A DNA stretch of 64,000 nt, taken from positions 371,959 through 435,958 of the forward strand of contig NZ_BMUT01000006.1 of assembly GCF_014650335.1 (NCBI RefSeq), in the 5' to 3' direction. The DNA is from Streptomyces hiroshimensis. Its GTDB lineage: Bacteria > Actinomycetota > Actinomycetes > Streptomycetales > Streptomycetaceae. Made by a program: the position numbers and the translations under genes. The notes under the pieces are model-generated. The model was not told the DNA's origin, did no database searches, and saw only the letters and a program-made list of their open reading frames with translations. Shown piece by piece: positions 1-7,139 of the stretch (its first letter is position 1; every line of letters begins with the position of its first letter).

Positions 1-1137
1 GGAGACGTCGCGCGGCCAGGCCACGTCGTTGCAGACGACGCCCGCGAACACCGCCGCATCGCGCTGCGAGAGCGGCTCGGGGTAGGGGTCGGCCACGGTG
101 AGCGGGCCGTCACCGCCGCTGCGGGCGGCGCGCATCAGCCTGGCCACCGTCGGGTAGCGCTCCCGGTCGTACAGGCTCATCTGCAGGGACTGCCGCAGGA
201 CGTTGCCGGTCAGCCGGTGGCCGGTGTCCTTGAACGTACGGGGCTTGCGGTCGAGCTCGGCGGCGAGGGCGAGGAACATCGGGCGCACGTCCTCGGCGCG
301 CTCGGCGAGCCGCTCCTCGCCGCGGGCGGGGTCGGCGGCCCACCGGGCGAAGTCGGGGAAGGCGTCCTCCGCGGCCTGCGACATGTTGGCCAGCCAGCCG
401 CGCGCGACGCGGGTGGGGTCGGGGTCGGCGCTGCTGTCGAGCACCCAGCGGTCGGTGCGCTCGGGGAACATCTGCGCATAGACGGCACCGACGTAAGTGC
501 CGTAGGAAACGCCGACGGCGGACAGCTTGTCCTCACCCAGCGCCTTGCGGAAGCTGTCGATGTCCCGGGCCTCGTTGCGCGTGGTGAGACTGCGCAGGAC
601 GTCACCACCGTTACGGGCACACGCCTCGGCGACCCGGCGGGCCCGGGCCACCCCTTCCGAGATGTCCCCGTCCGGCCGCGGCCACGCCCGGAAGTCGACC
701 AGCTGCCGGTCGTCCGCGGAAACCCCGCAGTCGGCTCCGGTGCTACCCCCCACGCCGCGCGGATCGATCCCCACGACGTCGTAGACCCCCTTGGTCGCCT
801 TCCGCACCTTCTCCCCCTGCTGCGCCACGTCCCCCACTCCGGACCCTCCCGGCCCGCCGGCTATCAGCAGGAGAGTCCCGCGGCGGGCCTTGGGCCGGTC
901 GCTCCGCAGCCGGGAGACGGCGATGTCGACGGTGGGCCCGCCGGGTTTGCGGTAGTCGAGGGGGACGGGGAGGGTGGCGCACTCGGTGCCGGGGGCGCTG
1001 TTTTCAGCGGTACAAGGGCGCCAGTCGAGTCCACCGGGGTGCGGGGTGGAGGCCGCATGGGCGGGGACGGTGAGAGCGGTGGCGCAGGCGGCGGCGGACA
1101 GGGCCAGGAGCAGGCTGTTACGGCTACGGGATCTCAT
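1..1137 (-). CDS. Secreted S33-family (tripeptidyl aminopeptidase-like) alpha/beta hydrolase, C-terminus cut by window edge
   Basis: The reading frame opens at an ATG at 1137 and stays open to base 1, so about 379 residues are visible and the C-terminal part is missing. The N-terminus is a classical signal peptide: Arg-rich start (MRSRSRNS), Leu/Ala core, AHA-type cleavage site near residue 30. Then come an oxyanion-type GGPGGSG segment near residue 80-86, DPRGVGGS, and a nucleophile elbow GVSYG (Ser) near residue 205. This order is typical of the Streptomyces Slp/Tap tripeptidyl aminopeptidases (about 500 residues), which remove tripeptides from exported proteins. The Asp and His of the triad would lie beyond the edge. 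Family assignment is solid; exact substrate is unknown. Confidence 0.88.
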   Translation of the reverse strand, partial: MRSRSRNSLLLALSAAACATALTVPAHAASTPHPGGLDWRPCTAENSAPGTECATLPVPLDYRKPGGPTVDIAVSRLRSDRPKARRGTLLLIAGGPGGSGVGDVAQQGEKVRKATKGVYDVVGIDPRGVGGSTGADCGVSADDRQLVDFRAWPRPDGDISEGVARARRVAEACARNGGDVLRSLTTRNEARDIDSFRKALGEDKLSAVGVSYGTYVGAVYAQMFPERTDRWVLDSSADPDPTRVARGWLANMSQAAEDAFPDFARWAADPARGEERLAERAEDVRPMFLALAAELDRKPRTFKDTGHRLTGNVLRQSLQMSLYDRERYPTVARLMRAARSGGDGPLTVADPYPEPLSQRDAAVFAGVVCNDVAWPRDVS

Positions 1138-1265
1138 GAGACCAAGGCTGTCCGACGCGCCATCGACTGCCCATGAGGCCAACTCCCCGGGCGGAGGTAG
1201 GGATATCCACACCCGTAAGGGTCGTGAGGGTCGTTCCCGAGAACCGCTTCTGAGGCCCGTTCGCC

Positions 1266-2564
1266 CTACTTCCAGGGGATGTTGAGCCAGGGGCTGGCGG
1301 GGTCGGTGGTGAGAATGCGGTGTGCGTCGACCATCTCCTCGTACCACGGGCCGAACTCCTCCTCGTCGAAGTGCAGGCAGCGCCCGAGGATGTACCCGGC
1401 GGAGAATTCCTCCCAGGAGCGGTAGGCGCCCTGGGCGGCGCGGCCTGCGCGGAGGACCGCTTGTTCGGCTTCCGGCAGGGTGCAGAAACGCGCTCCGAGC
1501 CCCCAGCGGGCCATTCCGGAGGCACGTCCGTAGTCCCAGGCCTCCGTGGTGCGGATGAAGGAGCCCTCCGGCAGCAGTCCGTCGGCGCGGAAGCGGGCCT
1601 CGTAGCGGGCGATGCGCCCGATCATCCGCCGCACTCCCGCGGCCTGCGACTCGGCCTCGGCTGCCGAGACGGGCTCCGCGGGGATGACTCCCTCGGGGGT
1701 GATCCGGGCTTCGCCGGCCTCGGCGATGCTGCGCCGGAGCACGCGCTCGGCACTCTCACGCCAGTGCTCGATGGCGACGGCCCCGGCGAAGTCCCGGGCG
1801 AGTACGTGCCGAATGCGCAGCACGAACTGCCACACGCCACTGATCACGTCCGCGTTGAGCAGCCGCTCCTGGGTGCTGAACCAGTCCTCCCGGCTGGTGA
1901 CCCCCCAATACTTCTCAAGCCGGTACCGCTCGTGGTGATAGCCCGAGCCGTGATAGGCCATGGAGTTCCACAGCTCGCCGTTCTTCACGAACAGCAGCGC
2001 TGCGCAGGCCAGTCCGTGGGCGACCGGACCGTGCAGGGGCCCGCCCACGTGGAGGGCGCGCAGCTTGCCGTGCGCGTGAGAATGGCCGCAGGCGCTCTGC
2101 GCGTTGCGAGCGCGTTCGTGGTGCTGCTGCCAGACGGCCCGGTGAGCGGGTGTCGTCGGCAGGAAGGCTTCACAAGGACTACCGGGATTGACCGCCAGGA
2201 ACGGCGGGTCGCCGGCCTCCCACGCACGGGCGTACCAACCCAGAGAGCGCGCCTCGAAGACCGGATCGGCGACGGGCGCCGGCAGCATTCCCTCGGTGAA
2301 GACCGCCAGGCACTCGGTCTGTGTCTGCGGGTTCCAGTACGGCGAGAAGAACACGGTGTCGGGCGCCGCGTCGGCTCGCTGCCGCGAGATGGCCAGGAAC
2401 AGATCGGCCCCGCCCAGCACATCGAAGTAGGCGGGCCAGTCACCACGCATCTTCGCCTCGTACAGGCCACGCTCGACGGCGGTCGGCGCCTGCCAGGGGG
2501 GTGGGGGTGCCACGGCCTGCGGCGGCGTACTGACGGGCCCCTCCCCGGTGTTCATCATGCCCAT
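1266..2564 (-). CDS. DUF1266-domain protein
   Basis: A 432-residue soluble protein. The N-terminal part (about residues 30-130) contains an SseB-like layout (GDWPAYFDVLGGADLFLAI ... LAVFTE), and the C-terminal half carries DUF1266 hallmarks: WGVTSREDW near residue 230, an RMIGRIARYEARF helix, WDYGRASGMARWGL, then YRSWEEFSAGYILGRCL. The function of DUF1266 is not known. SseB-like domains occur in secretion-linked and toxin-linked proteins of actinobacteria, and another one lies in the toxin operon at 6 kb. No Shine-Dalgarno is visible; TAGAGT eight bases before the ATG could be a -10 of a leaderless message. ATG at 2558 and 2555 are alternative starts. Confidence 0.82.
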   Translation of the reverse strand: MGMMNTGEGPVSTPPQAVAPPPPWQAPTAVERGLYEAKMRGDWPAYFDVLGGADLFLAISRQRADAAPDTVFFSPYWNPQTQTECLAVFTEGMLPAPVADPVFEARSLGWYARAWEAGDPPFLAVNPGSPCEAFLPTTPAHRAVWQQHHERARNAQSACGHSHAHGKLRALHVGGPLHGPVAHGLACAALLFVKNGELWNSMAYHGSGYHHERYRLEKYWGVTSREDWFSTQERLLNADVISGVWQFVLRIRHVLARDFAGAVAIEHWRESAERVLRRSIAEAGEARITPEGVIPAEPVSAAEAESQAAGVRRMIGRIARYEARFRADGLLPEGSFIRTTEAWDYGRASGMARWGLGARFCTLPEAEQAVLRAGRAAQGAYRSWEEFSAGYILGRCLHFDEEEFGPWYEEMVDAHRILTTDPASPWLNIPWK

Positions 2565-2745
2565 GGTCGAAAACTCTATCGATTGCCATGGTGGGAGAGC
2601 TTCTCGCAGTAGCGCCCGGATCGCACCCTCGGGTCACTTATCCGCTGCGCACTGTCGCCGGCCGGTTGATTTACGGGCCCGAAAGGCCGTCACCTACCCA
2701 TCCCCTGCTGCCAGCCTGTTCTGACCCGCCCTCAGCCCACGGATC

Positions 2746-2934
2746 TCAGCCCCGGCCGGTTCCTGCCTTGAGGGTACGTATCAGGGTGCCGAGGGCGCGT
2801 GGGGTGGCCCGCACCACGGTGGCGGGGGTGTCGCTCTCGCGGAGGGCGATCGCCTCGCCTGCTGCGGCGACCTCAACGCAGTCGTTGCCACCGTCCCCGG
2901 TTCCCGAGTATGTGGACTTCTGCCAGGTGATCAT
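2746..2934 (-). CDS. DUF397 small protein
   Basis: 62 residues beginning MITWQKSTYS, with GNDCVEVA and ALRESDTP segments, the signature of DUF397. These short proteins nearly always follow an XRE regulator with a DUF5753-type C-terminus in Streptomyces, as here (13 bases after the regulator's stop). The ATG at 2934 is chosen because GGGGGAAGG lies just upstream and because the longer frame would run through the regulator gene. In characterised BldB/WhiJ-type systems such small proteins act with the XRE partner to control development or antibiotic production; that role is inferred here. Confidence 0.9.
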   Translation of the reverse strand: MITWQKSTYSGTGDGGNDCVEVAAAGEAIALRESDTPATVVRATPRALGTLIRTLKAGTGRG

Positions 2935-2947
2935 ATGCGCCTTCCCC

Positions 2948-3799
2948 CTAGAGCTCGCGTGCGATCCGAAGGATGAAGTCACGTGACTCCGACGGACTGA
3001 GTGCCACGTTGCCCAGCTTGCTCCAACGATCGCGGTACCTGGCAAGTTGTTCCTCAGCGTGAAAGAAGAGGTTGCCATGCATTTGATCCACCTGGACCGT
3101 ATCGAAGGTGGCCACCCGATCGGCTACGTAGAGCATTGAGTACCCCATTCCCGCGAAGCCCTCAACCTCGAACGGAAGCACCCGAATCGTGGTGTCAGGC
3201 CATTCGAATGCTGCCAGCAAGAAGTCGAGTTGGCCGCGCGCAACCTTGCGGTCGCCCACCCTCATGCGTAGCGCGGCCTCGTGCACGATCACCGTGAGCG
3301 TCGGCCGATCATTGCGCTCAAGCACCTTACGACGCTGCAGCCGAAATTCGACGGCCGTATCTAGGTCACACAACTCAAGGTCACTGGCCACGTAGGAGAA
3401 GAGAGCGCGCATGTAGTCCTCAGTCTGCAGCAGCCCTGGCACATTGACGACCTGCACATTACGCAGAGCGCTCGAATGCCATTCCAGTTCGGCCAGATCC
3501 AGTGCAGACTTCGGCATGCGTCCCCGGTACGTCTCCCACCACCCCCGTGTTCGCTCCGCAGCCCGCTCTGCAAGGGCGTCGATCAGGGCGGCGTCCTGTA
3601 CGCCGTAGTGCGCTGCCAGGATCCGCGTCCGATCCCCTCCTGCCGCAGCGTTGCCCGCCTCCACGTGGGACAGCCACGCCTGGTCGCGCCCGACAGCGGC
3701 AGCAGCGTCCCGTGCCGAGACGCCCGCCCGATCGCGCAACTTCCGGAGCTCGGCGCCCAGTCGCGCCTGCCGGGCCGTGACGATGGTCCGCCTCGCCAT
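2948..3799 (-). CDS. XRE-family regulator with DUF5753-type C-terminal domain (WhiJ-like)
   Basis: 283 residues. A helix-turn-helix of the XRE type occupies roughly residues 10-65 (RLGAELRKLRDRAGVSARDAAA ... QAWLSHVEAG), followed by the C-terminal domain seen in WhiJ-like Streptomyces regulators (VPGLLQTEDYMRAL, FRLQRRKVLERN, RVLPFEVEGFAGMGYSM). The start is placed at ATG 3799, preceded by GAAAGAGGA; the track-length frame could start further upstream without support. It is cotranscribed with DUF397 and divergent from the ATP-binding gene at 4042, a recurrent three-gene set. A 17-bp inverted repeat at 3917-3933 in the divergent promoter region is a candidate operator. Confidence 0.88.
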   Translation of the reverse strand: MARRTIVTARQARLGAELRKLRDRAGVSARDAAAAVGRDQAWLSHVEAGNAAAGGDRTRILAAHYGVQDAALIDALAERAAERTRGWWETYRGRMPKSALDLAELEWHSSALRNVQVVNVPGLLQTEDYMRALFSYVASDLELCDLDTAVEFRLQRRKVLERNDRPTLTVIVHEAALRMRVGDRKVARGQLDFLLAAFEWPDTTIRVLPFEVEGFAGMGYSMLYVADRVATFDTVQVDQMHGNLFFHAEEQLARYRDRWSKLGNVALSPSESRDFILRIAREL

Positions 3800-3916
3800 G
3801 TCGTCCTCTTTCTCGCGCGCTTGCGGCGCCAATGTGTCACAGCGAGCCCCGATGGGGCGAACTTCACGGGATCGGTTGCGCAGTCCCAAAAATGGCACCT
3901 ACGTTGAGTGTCGCGC

Positions 3917-3933
3917 AGCTCACACCGTGAGCT
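3917..3933. promoter_or_regulatory. Inverted repeat in XRE/ATPase divergent promoter region
   Basis: AGCTCAC-ACC-GTGAGCT is a perfect 7-bp inverted repeat with a 3-bp spacer, lying between the start codons of the XRE regulator (3799) and the ATP-binding protein (4042). Its position and symmetry fit an operator for the regulator; binding is inferred only. Confidence 0.4.
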
Positions 3934-4041
3934 CACCGTCCCGTCCCGGAAGCGCACCGCCCCGCCCTGCCCCCACGCAGTGGCGACCGCGGCAATGACA
4001 CCGGGCCTCAGGCCACTTCACCCCACCCCGCCGGAGGCGAC

Positions 4042-4512
4042 ATGCTGCTCCTGCCTGCCCCGAAGCCGGTTCACCTCGCCCATGAAGAGATCGAGCCGTT
4101 CGAGTACCGCCTGCGCGTTCCCAACGACGCCCGGGCCGTCCCCATCGCTCGCGGTGCCATCCGCGCCGCGCTGGCGGCCCATGGTCTGAGTGAGCTGATG
4201 GGACGCGCAGAGCTGTTGGCGTGTGAGCTGCTCACCAATGCGATCGTGCACACCGACGACGCCGCCGAACTCCGTATCTCCTGGTCGCAGTGGGAGATCC
4301 TCACGCTGACCGCCTGGGACAGCGGCGTTCTCCCACCGGCTCCACCTGCCACCCCTCACCCTTACGACGACAACGGCCGCGGCCTGACGCTCCTCCGTTC
4401 GCTCGCCGACAGCTGGGGGCACTTCGCCTCGCCGCACGGCTTTACGTGTCGCCCTTCCAAGGCCGTCTGGTGTTCGATCACGCGCAGGCCGGCGTCGCCT
4501 CCGCATACGTAG
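4042..4512 (+). CDS. HATPase_c ATP-binding protein (RsbW/anti-sigma-like)
   Basis: 156 residues with the GHKL/HATPase fold of the short Streptomyces anti-sigma-type family: ELLACELLTNAIVHTDD (N box, residues about 54-70), TAWDSG (G1 box, about 90-95), and DDNGRGLTLLRSLADSWG (G2 box, about 110-127), ending KAVWCSITR. Members bind ATP and are thought to act as serine kinases or protein-interaction modules; many stand next to XRE/DUF397 genes as here. GGAGG six bases before the ATG fixes the start. Its 3' end overlaps the convergent amidase gene by 35 bp. Confidence 0.88.
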   Translation: MLLLPAPKPVHLAHEEIEPFEYRLRVPNDARAVPIARGAIRAALAAHGLSELMGRAELLACELLTNAIVHTDDAAELRISWSQWEILTLTAWDSGVLPPAPPATPHPYDDNGRGLTLLRSLADSWGHFASPHGFTCRPSKAVWCSITRRPASPPHT

Positions 4513-5944
4513 GGTCAGGCCACTGCTCGAACCAGCGTTCCTCCGCCTCCAGTTGGGCGGCAAGGGAGATCAGGCGGGGCTCGCTGTCTGCCGGGCCGAG
4601 GAGTTGGGCACCCAGGGGCAGCCGGTCCCGGGCCGTGAAGCCCGCCGGGACGCTCATGCCCGGCCAGCCGAGGACGTTCCACGGCCAGGAGTACGGGCAG
4701 GCCGCGATCATCGCCGCGTCCGTACGGCTGCTGGACAGGTCCGACAGCTCCCCGTTGCGCAGGGGCGGCACTGCCGTCGTCGGGGTCAGGATCACGTCGA
4801 AGCGGTCGAAGATCTCCCCTACGCGGCGCCGCAGCGGCTCCTCCGCGGCGCGGGCCACGCGCAGGACCCCGCCGCCCAGCAGCAGTCCGCCGCGCGCGTT
4901 GACCTTCGTGCGGGTGTCGAGCAGGGCCGGGTCGGGGACGCGCCCGGCCCACTCCCGTACGCCGGACATCGAGCGGGGCACGAACGTGAGCCCGATCAGC
5001 CCGTAGCGCGGTTCCTCCTCGATCACCTCGTGTCCGAGGGACGCGAGCCGCTCCGCGATGCGAACGGTCGCCGCGCGCGCCTCGGGGTCGAGCCACTGGC
5101 GGGCGGCGGCGAAGGCGGGGCGCAGGGAGAGGGCGATCCGGAGCCGGCCCGGGTCGCGCTCGGCTGCCGCAAGCACGTCCACGGGCGGCGGCCGGTGCAG
5201 GTCCCCGGCGTGGCTGCCGCTCGCCGCCTGCAGCAGCAGCGCGGCGTCGGCGACCGTACGGGCGAGCGGGCCGTGGCAGGTGATGCCGCGGAAGGCCTCC
5301 GGCTCGGGCCAGGTGGAGATGCGGCCGCGCTGCGGTTTGATGCCGACCAGGTGCGTCCAGGCGGCGGGGATCCGTATCGAACCGGCGCCGTCCGAACCGA
5401 GCGCCGCCGGTACGAGCCCCGCGGCGACGGCTGCCGCGGCGCCGCCCGAGGAGCCGCCGGGCGTGTGCTCCGTACTCCATGGGTTGCGCGTCACGCCGAA
5501 CGCGGGGCCCTCCGTGACGGGCCACTGCCCGAGCTCCGGCGTGTTCGTCTTGCCGACGATGACCGCGCCCGCGGCCCGCAGCCGCCGCACCGCCTCGCTG
5601 TCCGCCGATTTCGGCGGGAAATCGCCCGCGCAGCCGAAGGCGGTGGGCTCGCCCGCGACATCGACGTCGTCCTTCACCGCCAGGGGAACCCCGAGCAGCG
5701 GGAGCCGCCCACCGGCCTCTCCCGCCGCCAGCCGCCGGTCCGCCGCGTCCGCCTCGGCGAGTGCGGCCTCGCCCCGTACGCGGCGGAACGCGTTGAGCAG
5801 CGGCTGCGTCTCCGCGATGCGGGCCAGCGAGTGTTCTACGAGCGCTCGCGAGGTGACCTCGCCTGCGGCGAGCGCCCGCGCTTGTTCCGCCAGCCCACTA
5901 TCCGTCAGATCCGTTAAGTGCGTTACATCCGTCGAGTCCGTCAT
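4478..5944 (-). CDS. Amidase-signature family hydrolase
   Basis: 488 residues from ATG 5944, which follows GGGAGGGG. The Ser-cisSer-Lys triad of amidase-signature enzymes is visible: Lys91 in AVKDDVDV, Ser165 in TPGGSSGGAAAA, and Ser189 in SDGAGSIRIPA. Length is normal for the family (450-500). Enzymes of this group hydrolyse carboxamides (indoleacetamide, nicotinamide, aryl or acyl amides); the sequence does not fix the substrate. It is not GatA, since the GatB/GatC partners are absent. The coding 3' end overlaps the end of the convergent ATP-binding gene by 35 bp. Confidence 0.92.
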   Translation of the reverse strand: MTDSTDVTHLTDLTDSGLAEQARALAAGEVTSRALVEHSLARIAETQPLLNAFRRVRGEAALAEADAADRRLAAGEAGGRLPLLGVPLAVKDDVDVAGEPTAFGCAGDFPPKSADSEAVRRLRAAGAVIVGKTNTPELGQWPVTEGPAFGVTRNPWSTEHTPGGSSGGAAAAVAAGLVPAALGSDGAGSIRIPAAWTHLVGIKPQRGRISTWPEPEAFRGITCHGPLARTVADAALLLQAASGSHAGDLHRPPPVDVLAAAERDPGRLRIALSLRPAFAAARQWLDPEARAATVRIAERLASLGHEVIEEEPRYGLIGLTFVPRSMSGVREWAGRVPDPALLDTRTKVNARGGLLLGGGVLRVARAAEEPLRRRVGEIFDRFDVILTPTTAVPPLRNGELSDLSSSRTDAAMIAACPYSWPWNVLGWPGMSVPAGFTARDRLPLGAQLLGPADSEPRLISLAAQLEAEERWFEQWPDPTYAEATPACA

Positions 5945-6042
5945 TCGGCCCCTCCCCCGTAGCTCGGAGCCCTTCGCTCCGAATACCGTGAGTGCACCTC
6001 TGGCCTCATTTTGTACCCTTCCTCTGGCTTGGGGAGGCGAGA

Positions 6043-6501
6043 GTGACGTCATCGACGGCGTTGACGGACGAAATACGCGCACTGCATGCGGAGGAGGGGC
6101 GGCCGGCTGCACTGGTCGGCTGGTTCCGCAGGGCGGCGGTACTGGTTCCGTCGGACGGTCAGGACGGTTTGTGGTCCGCCGAGTACGGCGGGATTCGCTG
6201 GATCTACGCGTTCACGGATGAGGCCGCGCTCGGACGGTTCGCCCTTGCTCAGGGCGCAGACGGGACGACCGACTGGCCGTACCGTACGGTGCTGGGCGCT
6301 CGGCTGCTGGACGTGGTGGTGCCGGCCGTCGGCGTCCCGGCCGGTGTCGCTCTCGACGTCGGCAGCCCGTATCCCATGCTGTTCCCGCCGGTGACCGGGA
6401 TCGTCCCGGACGCGTACGCCGTCAATGCGGACGTTGACGTCAATGCCGGGGCCGGGGCCGGGGCCGGGGCCGGGGCCGGCGTCGGGGAGGGCGCCGCATG
6501 A
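6043..6501 (+). CDS. SseB-like N-terminal protein of the toxin operon
   Basis: 152 residues from GTG 6043, positioned after GGGGAGGCGA. The body (WFRRAAVLVPSDG ... GGIRWIYAFTDEAALGRFA) has the SseB N-terminal domain pattern. The C-terminal end is a simple (Ala-Gly)n tail encoded by a six-base repeat. The stop overlaps the next start (ATGA), so translation with the following helical protein and the RHS toxin is probably coupled. SseB-like proteins in actinobacteria often accompany WXG100/type VII or RHS toxin loci, possibly as chaperones or export partners; this role is inferred from position. Confidence 0.8.
   Translation: MTSSTALTDEIRALHAEEGRPAALVGWFRRAAVLVPSDGQDGLWSAEYGGIRWIYAFTDEAALGRFALAQGADGTTDWPYRTVLGARLLDVVVPAVGVPAGVALDVGSPYPMLFPPVTGIVPDAYAVNADVDVNAGAGAGAGAGAGVGEGAA
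6445..6474 (+). repeat. Hexanucleotide (GCCGGG)5 repeat in the SseB-like gene
   Basis: Five exact copies of GCCGGG, followed by GCCGGC, encode the Ala-Gly tail just before the overlap with the next gene. The six-base unit keeps the frame, so copy-number change would alter tail length, not frame. The G-rich strand (GGGGCC repeats) could form G-quadruplexes. Confidence 0.9.
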
Positions 6502-7139
6502 CCGCCAACGGCAACGGCAACGGCAGTGCTGGCGCTGGCGCTGGTGGCAACGGCCTCGCCGCCGACTCCGCCGCACTCGACAACATCACCAAGGGCATCA
6601 ACGGCGCCATCGGCGAACTCAAGTCCCTCGGCACGCCCGGCGAGGCGGCGGTCGGCCGCGGCTTCGACGAACTCGCCCTCAGCGGCGTGGAGCTGGGACA
6701 CGAGGGGCTGGCCGCGGCCTTCAAGTCCTTCTGTTCCCGGTGGGACTGGGGAGTCCGCGCCCTGGTCCAGGACGGCAGCCAGTTCGCGCAGCGCGTGGGG
6801 CTCGCCGCGGGTTACTACCACGAGCAGGACGCGTACATCCGGGACACGTTCAAGGTCGGCGTGAACGCCGTCATGGGCAACCCGCACCTCGCGGAGGAGG
6901 ACGTCGAGAAGAAGTCGATGTCCGAGATCCTCGCCGACAACCCCGTCAACGACTTCAGTCACCCGGACTACAGCGCCGAGTCCTTCCGCAAGTCCGAGGA
7001 GGACAGCCGCCGGGTCTGGGCCGAAACCGTCCGCGACGCCTCCACCGGCGCCGCCAACGGCTTCGGCAAGGGCCCGCTCGGCCGCCAGGGCACCGAGGCC
7101 GCGAACAAGCTGGCCGACGAGCTGGAGGGCCGCGGCTGA
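6498..7139 (+). CDS. Small helical WXG100-like protein of the toxin operon
   Basis: 213 residues. After a Gly/Ala/Asn-rich start (about 20 residues) the protein is helical and carries a WDWG motif near residue 83-86 in a context reminiscent of WXG/ESX-type proteins (GEAAVGRGFDELALSGVELG ... FCSRWDWGVRALV). No signal peptide or membrane segment is visible. It starts in a 4-bp overlap with the SseB-like gene and ends in a TGATG overlap with the RHS gene, so the three form one translational unit. It probably helps export or folding of the RHS protein; I recognise no named family with certainty. Confidence 0.8.
   Translation: MTANGNGNGSAGAGAGGNGLAADSAALDNITKGINGAIGELKSLGTPGEAAVGRGFDELALSGVELGHEGLAAAFKSFCSRWDWGVRALVQDGSQFAQRVGLAAGYYHEQDAYIRDTFKVGVNAVMGNPHLAEEDVEKKSMSEILADNPVNDFSHPDYSAESFRKSEEDSRRVWAETVRDASTGAANGFGKGPLGRQGTEAANKLADELEGRG

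Noticed and set aside
203..1176. Long plus-strand open frames opposite the first peptidase gene
   Set aside because: They are shadows caused by high GC; the minus-strand frame from 1137 has a signal peptide, GGPGGSG and GVSYG motifs and family-typical sequence.
4478..5944. GatA subunit of Glu-tRNA(Gln) amidotransferase
   Set aside because: No gatB or gatC neighbours and the sequence lacks the close GatA spacing; general amidase-signature enzyme is safer.
6425..7138. Upstream extension of the RHS frame (start at 6425)
   Set aside because: This part lies in a different frame over the SseB-like and WXG-like genes, and is Arg/Gln-rich nonsense; ATG 7139 with overlap is the better start.
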